A DNA stretch of 64,000 nucleotides. Origin: Allium sativum (lineage: Eukaryota > Streptophyta > Magnoliopsida > Asparagales > Amaryllidaceae). This document shows, one piece after another, positions 43,431-53,984 of this stretch (positions within the stretch are counted from its first letter, which is position 1; every line of letters begins with the position of its first letter). The stretch covers positions 769,352,552 through 769,416,551 of the forward strand of contig CM060918.1 in the NCBI GenBank assembly GCA_030737875.1. The letters run 5' to 3'. A program made the position numbers and the translations under genes. The notes beneath the pieces were generated by a model. That model was not told the DNA's origin, did not search any database, and saw only the letters and a list, made by a program, of their open reading frames with translations.

Positions 43431-43763
43431 CAGGAAATCTTCCGCCTTCCCAAATTTCGAATTTTGAACCGATTTTTGAATTTCTGGACCTAATTTTGAA
43501 TTTCTGGACCTTATATATATATTTATATATATATATATATATATTTATCTATATATATATATATGTTTTGCTTGCCCGTATACAAACTTCAAACCTTAAT
43601 AACTTCTTCATACGAAGTCCGTTTTACTAAACTTGGTGTCTACCTTAACCAAAATTTGGAGACGGTCACAATGGCGTAGTCTGTTTCCCTTAATTCTGGA
43701 TATTAAATTAATTATTCTTTAATTTGTCCTCTTTTAGTGTTGCTAAAATTATGGGGTGTTACA

Positions 43764-44073
43764 GTTAATACTCGCCCAAACAAGAACAAAGCCTTCTCTA
43801 GGCCTACAAAATCTCTATAGGTATTGGATCTCACGACCAGGGTTAACAGTTACTTTCTCGGCCTTAATGCAGTCCTCGATAGTTGTCAGTTTTCTGACCT
43901 TAATACGATCCGCTTCGATCGTTGGTTTTCTGGTCTTAATACAACTATCGGGACCGTCGGACTTTTGGCCTTAATATGGTTCGGTGCAACCATCGCTACC
44001 CGCACATTACACTTTGATAAAAGTTACAGAACACACCTCCTTCACCAACAAAGATGTATTTTGAAGGGCAAAG
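43764..44073 (+). other. Element D internal region, right piece
   Basis: Continues element D after E. Holds the last partial hairpin repeat, a 36-bp tandem array (43853-43995) and, just before the LTR, a purine-rich TTTTGAAGGGCAAAG that is the likely polypurine tract. Confidence 0.65.
43853..43995 (+). repeat. 36-bp tandem repeat in element D
   Basis: Four degenerate units sharing TTTTCTGRCCTTAATRCRRT and CGATCGTTGG-like halves. Confidence 0.75.
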
Positions 44074-44203
44074 TGTTGACCAAATTTTTGGCAAAAGTCA
44101 TCGCGGCTCAACGGATTGAATTCTGACGTCCAGAAATTTTCTTCAACATCGATCGATTGGTCGATAGAGCAATACAAACTCCAAAATGCCCAGACAAGGT
44201 TCG
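44074..44203 (+). repeat. Element D right (3') LTR, first piece
   Basis: Starts TGTTGACCAA; interrupted by element G at target GTTCG (44199-44203), resumes at 63198. Confidence 0.85.
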
Positions 44204-45237
44204 TGAAACGACCCAAACTCGCCCTTACGGGAAAGCCCGGATTGAGTTGAAAACACGACAAACCAGAACGAAAATGACAGAACATTTCATTGCTATTACA
44301 TTAGTTTACATCAGAGTACAAGAATATAACAGAGTATAAATAAATATTACACATTGAAAAATATCAGAGATTAAATACATTTGCAGCGGAAAAATAATAC
44401 ATAACACAACTGAAAGAAATACATGGATACAGAGCGTTCTGGCTATAGCTCCAATTGTAATCCAAGATCCTGTGAATATAATATCTGCAAAACCAAAACT
44501 CTGAACTGCCCATGTGGAAAATATGGGCACCCAGAGTTTAGGTTAAAATAATAAACTCCAGGATAGTCATGTGACTGGTGTGAGAACTAAAATAGTTATT
44601 AATTTGATTTTAAAGTTAGGCATATCAAGGGACCACGCCCTATAACATGGAACGGGTTTACCCCCAAGAATACCAGTGCATAAAACAAACAGCACAATGC
44701 TAATTAAAGAAAATGAAGCTATTATAAGACTCCGGTCCGATCACATAATGCAACGCAAGCCGGAGGATAGAGTTTTACCTTATAATAGCCAAATAATGCT
44801 TGGTATGTGAAATTTTATCTTTTATTATTACTATAAGTGAAGAAATCGACTTCTAATATAAATGTATCAATCATAGGCGGCATGGGTACCATTTATCATG
44901 TCGCCATACCAGGCTCTACAATTAAAACCGAAATGTCACGTATTGGAAATTGGATTTCCGTCATGAGTCGAGGCCAGGGATGTACTCCTCATCGGCTTCA
45001 AGACACTCTAGCAAATGCCTCAGGATCTCCCGCAGTAGACCCTTGGATCCTCCAAGGCCGGTCCTCCCTTATGATTGAGGATTATTTATTCCTGAACACA
45101 TGTTTCCCGGTCCTATAGGACCTATCCGTCGGCTCCGTAGTAACCGATATATCCGAGGTGCCTTGCTATCCATCATCCACATAGGTAAAAATATAATAAA
45201 TGTCTGGGCTCCGTACCATGACACCACCCATAGCTAG
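44204..45237 (-). repeat. Element G left arm
   Basis: LTR-like sequence without genes, ending at the insertion of H. A GGCTCCGTAG segment near 45131 resembles the GGCTCCCT segment of the E, F and I LTRs. Confidence 0.6.
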
Positions 45238-46448
45238 TGTTAGGCCGAAATCTTGGCCTAAAACCCAAAAATCTATGTGAAAACCTCACAATCACAGATT
45301 AATACAGAAAAAGCAGTAAAATAAGAGGAGACACACGAGATTTTTAAAGTGGTTCGGCTCAATCCAAGCCTACGTCCACTTTATAGTTTCTTAAATCCTA
45401 AGAAGCTATTACAATGTTGTTTGTTTGCAGTTTATACACGAAATCCTCGTGTTTACAATGAAGAAGAGGAGATTAAAGGGGAGATTATACACGAAATCCT
45501 CGTGTTGTAATGTGGAATTCGACTTCTAGGTTATGCAATAGCCTTGCGAAGAACCATAGTTGAAGCCATGGAGAGTTAGAGTTCAAAAAGTCCCCCAAAA
45601 AGATCCCTTTAAATGGCCACTTTGTGGTGTATTTATAGGCAAAGAAAAGCTGCTAGGGAGCTCAGGAGCGGATCGGTTCGGAGGTGCCACATGGCGGGTA
45701 CTGAGGTGATCTCGGAGGTAGTGGAGAGGTGGTCTTCAGATCGTGCTAGGACAGGTGGAGTCCGATCCGTAATTGTAGGAGTCGGTTATGCTAAGAGAAG
45801 AGGTCAAAGCAGCAGTGTGCGTAGAAACAGGTCCAGTCGGTTCGGATCCGATCCGAACCGAACCGGTCCTTCGAGCTAAGAGCATGTGTGCACTTCTGTG
45901 TAGATGTCCAAAGCGGGTCGGGTTTTCCCCTTCTGATCCGGTCCGGACTGATGAGAGTGGGAGTTGTGCCAAGCTAGCTCTTGTGAGAATTTGGTGTGAA
46001 GCGGGTCGGGTCTGCCTTATCCCGATCCGAGCCGAAATCTAAGTGTTGAGGGAGGATGATGAGTTGGTGAAGGCAGGATGCCTCATTCCGATCCGAACTG
46101 ACTTACCCGATCTGATCCGAGGATTTATTCAATGCTAAATTCCAGGTCTCCGGTTCTGCACGCGTTCACGGAAACGAGCATAACTTTCAAACCGTAAGTC
46201 TGATTGAGCCAAACCAAAGCTCAAACTGAAGCTGATTCAGAGATCTACAAGAGTTACAGAGCTTAGCTCCGTAACCGCTGTTTTCGGGCCAAAAAAAGGT
46301 CATATGGTAGGAGTTCCGGGCCTTTCTTTGTTTGTGATGCGATTTCAACCAAATCACTTCATGTCTTCTGACGATATTCCCAACACTTGAGCGTATTGTT
46401 GAGAAGAGATTCCATGTATGACTGCTTTAACAAAAAAGCGGGTCAACA
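45238..46448 (-). mobile_element. Element H: solo LTR, 1211 bp
   Basis: Starts TGTTAGGCC and ends GGGTCAACA, with a perfect target duplication GCTAG (45233-45237 and 46449-46453). Contains GTGGTTCGGCTC and CCTACGTCC motifs near one end and a minus-strand TATA box (CCTATAAATAC, 45629-45639), so it is read on the minus strand. No internal region or second LTR, hence a solo LTR left by recombination. Superfamily uncertain. Confidence 0.85.
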
Positions 46449-46453
46449 GCTAG

Positions 46454-49400
46454 AAAGACACGTCATGTCCTCCTTGGGTCCTTTATCCCGTTTTTGACTC
46501 ATACTGAGGTATGAGGCTTGCGAATTAATGTTATACACAAAGTTATGCCCTTTAAGGTTGTGCTTTGATCACCAACCACAAGACTCTGCTTTTCAATAGA
46601 AGCCTTGATCATTTACATCTCAGCATGCCACAGTGACAATTCACGCCATGCAACTGATGTTTATCGATATTTAACCTCTGAGCTCGTGCGTCTCAGAGAA
46701 GGGTGTTAACCAAGAGAATGAATTCTCTGCCACCAAACAGATATATATTTAATAAAGATCAATCAACACAAAATAAAATCCAATGTCAGACATACATCCA
46801 TTTAATAGTTCGTTCTGGGTCTGAACGAAACTGGAGGCACCTTATTCCATGTCCCGTGTCTAATACAGAAGGGAGGTCCTCGCATATCCGGTCGATCTCC
46901 AAGTACGTCCGGACGATCACCACTTATTACCTTGTCTTAGGTGTATCGCCCAATCAAGACATCAGTAGTCATCCAAATGATGTGAAGACCTCCGGTCTTC
47001 AACCACTGTCTTCATCGTTGACTTATTGTCGAATCAGTTATTCAGAATGGGTATAAACCTGGCCTTCCCGAATAACTCGCGTATATAATAAACAAGTGCT
47101 ATAAAAACACAACATAAGCCTCATTCCAATTAAGAATACTCTTTTATTCAAATATTCACTTCCTTTGGGAAAAGTTCCCATTAATTTTATCAAAGATAAA
47201 TTCTTTGAATTTATTCTTTAATCTTCCTTTGTATATCATTTCTAAACCAAATTAAGGTTTATCAACTAATCGGGATTAGCAAACCTTACCGAAGTAGTCA
47301 TTTGTTATATTTCCCAATCCCAACCTATTCATCCCATAGAGAAAAACTGGTAATACTCCATATCTAACACCACGGTGTTATCGGTAAATTTAATTACCAT
47401 TTCACATTCAAATCTATTTAAAGATTTAACTATCGCTTGGAGTAAAACTGGTGGTACTCCATTCTCAGTCATTTATCGAATTTGGTAATTTAAATTATCA
47501 CATTCACATTTCAATCTAATTAAAGATTCATTAAAACTCCACTTAGTTTTGATCTTCCCAAAAATCAATATAATGATTATTTAACTTTGGAAAATCAAAC
47601 ATGTCGCATTGACAATCTACATTGTACCATTGATTTCTGCTGATATAAGACCTCTAAGCTCGTACGTCTCGGAGAAGGGTGTTAAGAAAGAGAATAAATT
47701 CTCCACCACCAAGAAGGTATATATTTAGCACAGATCAACCATACAGTTCGAAATACAATGTTAGACAAGTAATCCTGTCTTTAACTGGGTTAAAGAACTA
47801 TTGTCATTTAAAACACAGTTCACGATAAACCCAAAATCACATTCCATTAATTATGGAATCTTCACGAAAAACAGATCGAGATATATATATAATTGATATC
47901 AATTTCCTTATCTGACAAATAATATAAATGAAATAACGACCAAGCCTTCTAAATTTCATATATATTACAAGTCTTCCTCCATAGAAGTTCACTTCGATTA
48001 TTATCAAATCAAATTCCATTCCATTCCCATTTGTTGTATTAAATTGGAAAACTTTACTTTGGAAAATTTCCTTTAAATCTAAATAAAAGAATTATAAATT
48101 TCAAATCACATTTCATTGTAAATCGGGTTAAAGAACAAGTGTTATTTAAAACACCGTTCACGATAAACCCAAAAATCCAATTCTTAATTCAATTCCAATT
48201 AAATATTAATTAATTGGTAAATTTCCCTAAATCTTGATTAAAAGATTTATTCTTTTCTCAACTGGATTTAAGAACAGTGTTAATAAAGACACCATTCAAG
48301 ATAAACTCAAAATCCAATTTGATATTAAATGCAAGGCTTTGAATAGAAATTATATCGGCTTATATTCAAAATCAAATTCTGAAACCAATAAATATCATAT
48401 TGGAAATAACAATATAAATATATCTTCCAAATTCCCATAACAATATCTGTATAATCACGAAATCCAACATCGAAATATTCCGAAGATGATTTCCATTCAA
48501 ATCCATTCCAATTCATATATTGGAAATTCTGGCTATATTAAAACCCATTCTCGATCAAATTTATTCATTTAAAAATAATTGGATTATAATTCTAGTTATT
48601 AACTAGTTCATTTCGATAAAAATGTATTTTTATCTTTTCAAATATGGAATTTTTCATCCTAATTCTTTCCAAATCATTTATTATGACTTTACACAAATTA
48701 TTAATATTTTTAATAATTTTATTAAGGCTCTTTCAGTCGATTTCCATAAATGGTCATCGAACTGCACTTACAGCGACCTTTTCCAAATAATTTGGACATA
48801 ATTCCAAATCCAACCGTTAGATTGCAAATCTCATATATTCGTTGGAAAGCTCTTTTAAATACGAACCAAACGGTTCCGGTTTTAGGAGAATCCGACGGTC
48901 GGATTTCTCGTAATATCAACTCAAAGTCAATGGTCGAAATCCGCGAGCAGCCGCGGTGCGACGCATTCTATTTAGGCCATTATATATATATATATATATA
49001 TAATAAATTATATGTATATTTGGTCGATTTCCATTTAAAACGTATTTTATAAATCGTTTATAAATACATTTTAAAACGATACTAACTCCATTTTCAATTT
49101 TAAATCAAAATTGAATACTCCTTATCATTATATTATTTAAATGGTCATATTTTCAAAATATCAGATTTTGAAATAATTTCCTTTTCAATATTCATTACAA
49201 AAATGAATAAAATCGATATGAATACAGTTCACGTCAAAATGGCGCACATCTAATCAACACGACTTCATATATTTCAATATTTTCATGTCCATCCCAAATC
49301 GGACATCAAAATCATATTTTGATCCATTACTGAATATTATTTTAAACTATTGGTTATTTTAAAGTATTCATTACTCTTAATTTTAAAATATTCGTTAATT

Positions 49401-50064
49401 TAAAATATTCGTGCTTTCCGAATTGGAATCAGACACAGTTAATTACCATATAATTTTATTTATATGGATTTCATACACACATGTACACAACGATAATCAA
49501 ACACAGTCAACCATCATCCAGAGTGCATTACACAACTGCATAAGCGTCAAATGTAAATAATTAATGGTTACAACGGTTTGTCAACCTATCGATTGACATA
49601 AAAATAAACAATTGGGATTAGTGTATGTCAAATATCATCCCAATACCCGTGTGCGGTTTCAACCAACAAATATTGAATATTATTTGGGTAGTTGGGCGAT
49701 GTGTAAAATTATCGTCCCAATCAATATTAGTTAAATGGGTGTACATAAACAAATCGTCCGATTTGTAAATGAATATTAATTTTATTCATATACACATTAA
49801 AAATTATATTTTTACTATAAAATACTTATTTCAACACATGAATATTTTATACAGTTCAATTATACAATAAAAACGATATTTTTATTGTTCTAACATATTT
49901 TAGAAAATTTCGGCATCATAACGGTGCGATACTAGAACCAGAATGAGGTCTAGTCTTATCCCTCGCCTAATGCTGGCTCGCGCCATATACATACCAATTA
50001 CAATCAATTCATTTCTCTTCCCAAACCAAATTCAAACAAATAAACTAATCAAACAAACAACCAA
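46454..50064 (-). other. Element G central part, non-coding with internal duplications
   Basis: No gene. A block of about 110 bp at 46677-46790 (AGCTCGTGCGTCTCAGAGAA and onward) recurs at 47648-47765. A segment built on GGGTTAAAGAAC..CGATAAACCC occurs three times (47788-47846, 48121-48182, 48251-48318). A segment near 48770-48910 with ATTCGTTGGAAAGCTC resembles a part of the element B LTR. An (AT)n tract lies at about 48983-49003. Confidence 0.6.
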
Positions 50065-50297
50065 TGTAACAACCCGAATTTTTATAACATGTTAAAACAA
50101 GAAACCAGGGCAAAATTAAATTATAAGTTAAGAATCAATGGGAACGAGTTACGCCATTGCGTTCATCTCGAAATTCTTCTTGAAAACGAGTCCGAAATTT
50201 CATAAATCGGAGTCCGTATGACCAAGATATGACCCATAGAAGATTTCAGAAAAATTCAAAATTCGGCCCGAAATTCAAATTCAGCCAGAAGCAGATT

Positions 50298-50318
50298 GGG
50301 CGGGAAAATTTCCCGCCC
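50298..50318 (+). promoter_or_regulatory. Perfect palindrome with two E2F-like sites, element I 5' LTR
   Basis: Arms GGGCGGGAAA and TTTCCCGCCC around one A. TTTCCCGCC is the classic E2F consensus, here on both strands. The copy in the other LTR (58171-58191) is identical. Confidence 0.65.
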
Positions 50319-50326
50319 AGCCCCAG

Positions 50327-50368
50327 GTCGACTGGAGGGTCGACTGGGGAGTCGACCTGGGTGTCGAC
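50327..50368 (+). promoter_or_regulatory. GTCGAC x4 at 12-bp spacing, element I 5' LTR
   Basis: GTCGAC starts at 50327, 50339, 50351 and 50363. The array lies 130-170 bp upstream of the TATA box. Confidence 0.75.
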
Positions 50369-50498
50369 CTCCCTGGTCGGACCCTGTTGGTCTGGTGCAC
50401 CAGTTTGCTCCTTTGGTCTGTTTACTTGGCCTGTGACGGGATTTGATGGTTCAGATCTAAACTAGGGTTAATCCTATGGCCTAAACTAGTCTCTACAC

Positions 50499-50507
50499 CT
50501 ATAAAAA
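50499..50507 (+). promoter_or_regulatory. TATA box, element I 5' LTR
   Basis: CTATAAAAA; same site at 58406-58414 in the 3' LTR. Confidence 0.7.
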
Positions 50508-51418
50508 CACCCTAATACCTAGCCCAAACCATCACAAATCATCCTTACAACTAAATTCTGCCAAAATGCTCCCTAATCATGGCTTCCATCTTCATCTTGA
50601 GAGCTTCTAAGGCAAAAAGAAGCAATCTTTCTTCATCAAATCAAAGGAGCTACTTATTCTCAAGGCTTCTAGTGTTGCTACATCATTCCTAGAGCTTCTA
50701 CAACATCTCTATCTTGTTCTATTTGGTTCTAGTTCTCATAGCCACGCTTTGTAAGCCCCACTCTACTCTTAGATCTAAACTATGAAATTAATATGAACAT
50801 GTAGCAAGTTGAAATGGGATTTTTGGTGTAATACTTGTCTTGGGGCTATATTTTATGCATAGATCCATTTATGACTCTTTTGATCTATGATCCTAGTACC
50901 GTTCATCTTGATTTTTGGGTAGAAAGCTATGAGCTTTATTTGGTGGTTATGCATAATGCAACATAGAACCTCTCATAACCTTGATGTTAACTTGCCTATG
51001 ATGTTGAACTACATGCTACCCACAAGTTTATCACCCTATGTCAACTATTATCATGTTATCACCTTTGCTTATGATGTTGAACTACATGCTACCCACAAGT
51101 TTATTTGCTAAGTTTGATGTCATACATGTTTTGAGGCCAATAATCCTATATGCTAGTTGTGATGAACACCTTTGCCTCAAATATCATCATGTTTAACTTA
51201 TGACCAACTTTACCACCTTATGCCCATCTTGGTCATATGTTTATGTTCTTTGATTCACTTGTGTTGATGTGAATTTACGTACGAATGGGAATACGTTATG
51301 GGTAGTTAGGCAAACTTGAAATGACATGAAAAACATGACTTGAAATGTGACATGAAACTTGATTATGCTTGAAAACGTGAATGTGGTCATGACATGTAGA
51401 AAACCATAAAGTGGCCAA

Positions 51419-51615
51419 CTCGAGGTTGGGTTGAGTTTGTAGCGTAAATCTGCCCGGAACCGCCCGACAAATCCAGTGGCTACAAACAATAGGACCCAAT
51501 GTGAGAAGTTGGTCACATCGCGCTTGAAACCCGAGGTTAGACTAGGTTGTGGTGTAAAGCTGCCCGGACCCGCCCAGCATATCCAGTAACCACAACAAAG
51601 TCTAATGTGAGAGGT
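51419..51615 (+). other. Paired palindromic module, element I 5' LTR
   Basis: Unit 1: TTGGGT (51426) with ACCCAA (51494) and TTTGTAGC (51436) with GCTACAAA (51479). Unit 2: TTAGACT (51537) with AGTCTAA (51599) and TTGTGGT (51547) with ACCACAA (51589). All four stems are perfect. Borders CGAGGTT and AATGTGAGA are the reverse complement of those in E and F, as expected for a plus-strand element. Confidence 0.85.
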
Positions 51616-52774
51616 TGGGTGCATTAAATTAATTAATGCCACATGTTAGGGTTAAGTCACGAGCCACTTGGATACACTTAACCAACTTGAAACATGATTG
51701 GATAGGGTTAACCACACTTAACCCATTAGAAACCCTAGTTATGTGGTCCTTTTCAGCAGTAACCCTCTTGGATGTATCACGATACCCTAGGGACTAGGCT
51801 AGGGTGGGGCACGACTACTGGGCTGATTGTAAGCGACCAGAAAGACGGCTGAGTGGGTGCGCCGGTGTAGGTTCAGGCGGACTATGGTCGTGCACATAGT
51901 CCGGAGTTGAAAAAGCAGACACGGGCACCAGTAGGTTTAGACTGTGCGTGCTTGATTCGTGTCAGTGGTTGACACCCTAGGGCTTGATACACCCTAGGGT
52001 GGACCTAGCACAGTTTGACTACATTCCGTGATTGGGCCGTATGTCACCGATACTCGACGAGTTAGGCTTATAGGGAGCCGATCGACTAGACCGTGTAGTT
52101 GGACCTTGACTTGGGTCATCTCATGATATTGGGCCAAGGGATCATTTCTTGTTTATACTTGACATGGGTTCGAATACTAGTACTATTGGTGCAAAACTAA
52201 ACCTTGTATATGCGATGCCACACTTGATCTACCTTGTTATCTATTTATCATGCCAGTTAGTTACCATCTTTATGTTTCATCTAAGTTTCTCATGTTTAGT
52301 TAACTTCATTAGTTTTTATACTAATAGTAGGTAGGACTTACCAATCTTTATGACTAACCCTTTTTCTTTCGCCTCTTTTCTTCCGTTCCCCCCCTCCCGG
52401 TTCTCAGGGAGGGAACACTAGTGCTTAGCTTGGACATTTGGCTTGCTTTCTTGACAGCTCATGTACGGTTTGGACTTGAGCTTGCTATGGCTTCACCACA
52501 TCTATCTTGGGGATAGTTTACTTTATGTTATTTTCATTTTATGTTTTTCTAGACTTGTGGTAGTTGGAAAATAATGACTAAGTACTTTGATGTAAGTTGA
52601 CTATTTGGTTTTGAAATGGTTAACTATGGTTTTTAAATTTCTACCGCTGATTCACTTATTTATTTATCTATGTTCTGTCTTGTGATATCTTTGTGCATGT
52701 TTACATTGACAACACCCCTCCAAAGCTAGTGCAATCACCCGTGATTGGCCCTGGCGGAGGTGGGGTGTTACATT

Positions 52775-52786
52775 TGGTATCAGAGC
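52775..52786 (+). promoter_or_regulatory. Primer-binding site of element I
   Basis: TGGTATCAGAGC two bases after the 5' LTR. Confidence 0.92.
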
Positions 52787-52962
52787 ATGAGGTTTTACTA
52801 GACCCGACAAAAGTTTTAAAAACCCTTTTTGAAAAACTATTTTCAAAACCAATTAAGTATTTTTCCAAGAAAAGTCTAGTTTATTTTAAAAGGCTATTCC
52901 CCAAAAGCCATTAGCACTATCCTTTGTTTCCTCGTTCTGAATCTATCTTTTCCTTTTTCAGC
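52787..52962 (+). other. Element I leader
   Basis: Untranslated stretch before the gag ATG; an in-frame ATG at 52924 would add 13 residues not shared with F. Confidence 0.55.
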
Positions 52963-53984
52963 ATGGCCGATCTTAACCTTCCCGAGGGAGTACCCTTACC
53001 CGGGTTGTTCCGAAGGTACTTGGAAGCTAGGGCCAACGATGCGGGCCCAGCAAACACTCCCACTCCTCCTCCCGTACCTGAGGTTCCTCCTCCTCCTCCT
53101 CCTCAGCATCCACAAGCAGATTTCGCAAAGATTTGTAAAGACTTTAAGGCGATGAGTGGCAAGAATTTTGTAGGGACAGAGACTTATGTTGAGGCAAGAA
53201 ACTGGTTAAAGGAAACTGAAGATCTTTTTGCTATCTTTGAAGTAGAAGACCGTAGGAAAGTTCCGTTGGCAGTATGGCTATTGAAAGAGGAAGCTTCTTA
53301 TTGGTGGGAAGTCACCAATGCTACTAGGCCTATAGAGACTTGGGCCGACTTTAGGATGAGGTTTGGGCTTAAGTTTCTATCATCTGCTGAGGAGAATCTG
53401 CAAATGGAGAAGTTTATATCTTTAAAGCAAGGGGACATGACCGTGAGGGAGTATGTGAATAAGTTTAACCAGCTTGCTCGATTCGGTTTAGACATGGTTA
53501 ACACACCTCAGAAGAAGGCTCTACGCTTTGCTCGAGGATTAAATGAGCCATTACAAGGTTTGGCCATGTCTCATATACCCATGGGGGCCACTTTTGAGAG
53601 CTTAGTGGATATGGCCTTGCTTCAAGGAGATGATAAGAATGGCAAGAAAGAAGTTAAGCTTAATGAGACTCAAACCAAGAAGGCGGACTCCAAGGGGGAG
53701 GCAACCAGAACAATCAGAGCAAGCAGAACAACAAGAACAACAAGGCCAACAACAACAAGGCAAGTGATACAAGGAAGTGCAACTTCTGTGGGATCACTGG
53801 ACACATAGCCAAAGATTGTAGGAAGAAGAAGAGGAAGTTGGGAGAATGCTTTCATTGCAGAGAGTCTGGACACTACAGTAAGGATTGCCCAAAGAAGCAA
53901 GGACATGGGCAATGACAAACTCAGCGGGCAGGACCTTCTGGAGGGCAGATGCATGCTCTCAACACTACTCCAGCTCCGGACTGA
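52963..53984 (+). pseudogene. Element I Gag with zinc knuckles, one frameshift and two stops
   Basis: From ATG 52963 ([20 protein letters not shown]) the Gag runs open to about 53695, with the usual KEEASYWWEV, FRMRFGLKFLSSAEENLQME and VREYVNKFNQLARFG segments. A one-base indel in the G5 run near 53695 shifts the frame. The correct frame then reads an Asn/Gln/Lys-rich linker and two intact knuckles (CNFCGITGHIAKDC, about 53778-53819, and CFHCRESGHYSKDC, about 53847-53888). Two TGA codons at 53913-53915 and 53982-53984 follow. Without the indel the frame ends at a TAG at 53806. Confidence 0.88.

Larger units (their letters stand above)
23547..43763 (-). mobile_element. Element E: chromovirus deletion derivative inside element D
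   Basis: The ends are TGTGATACCCC and GGGGTGTTACA. The target duplication is GCTAA (23542-23546) and GTTAA (43764-43768). The 3' LTR is split by element F (23547-24048 and 35154-37820, about 3.17 kb); the 5' LTR is 40531-43763 (3.23 kb). Only 2.7 kb lies between the LTRs: a decayed gag-protease and a pol that jumps from early RT to the C-terminal tail. LTRs differ by roughly 10% by eye, so the insertion is old. A relative of F and I by Gag and LTR similarity. Confidence 0.92.
40531..43763 (-). repeat. Element E 5' LTR, 3233 bp
   Basis: Begins TGTGACACCCC and ends GGGGTGTTACA; pairs with 23547-24048 plus 35154-37820. A TATA box on the minus strand (CTATAAATAGG, 43229-43239) has mutated in the other copy (CTATTAATAGG near 37409-37418). 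An (AT)n tract lies at about 43512-43565. Confidence 0.92.
50065..52772 (+). repeat. Element I 5' LTR, 2708 bp
   Basis: Partner of 57938-60685. In order: E2F-like palindrome, GTCGAC array, TATA box, then the paired palindromes about 0.93 kb downstream of the TATA box. Confidence 0.96.

Noticed and set aside
45238..46384. Shorter boundary for element H ending at CCCAACA (46384)
   Set aside because: No target duplication fits there, whereas the end at 46448 gives a perfect GCTAG duplication.
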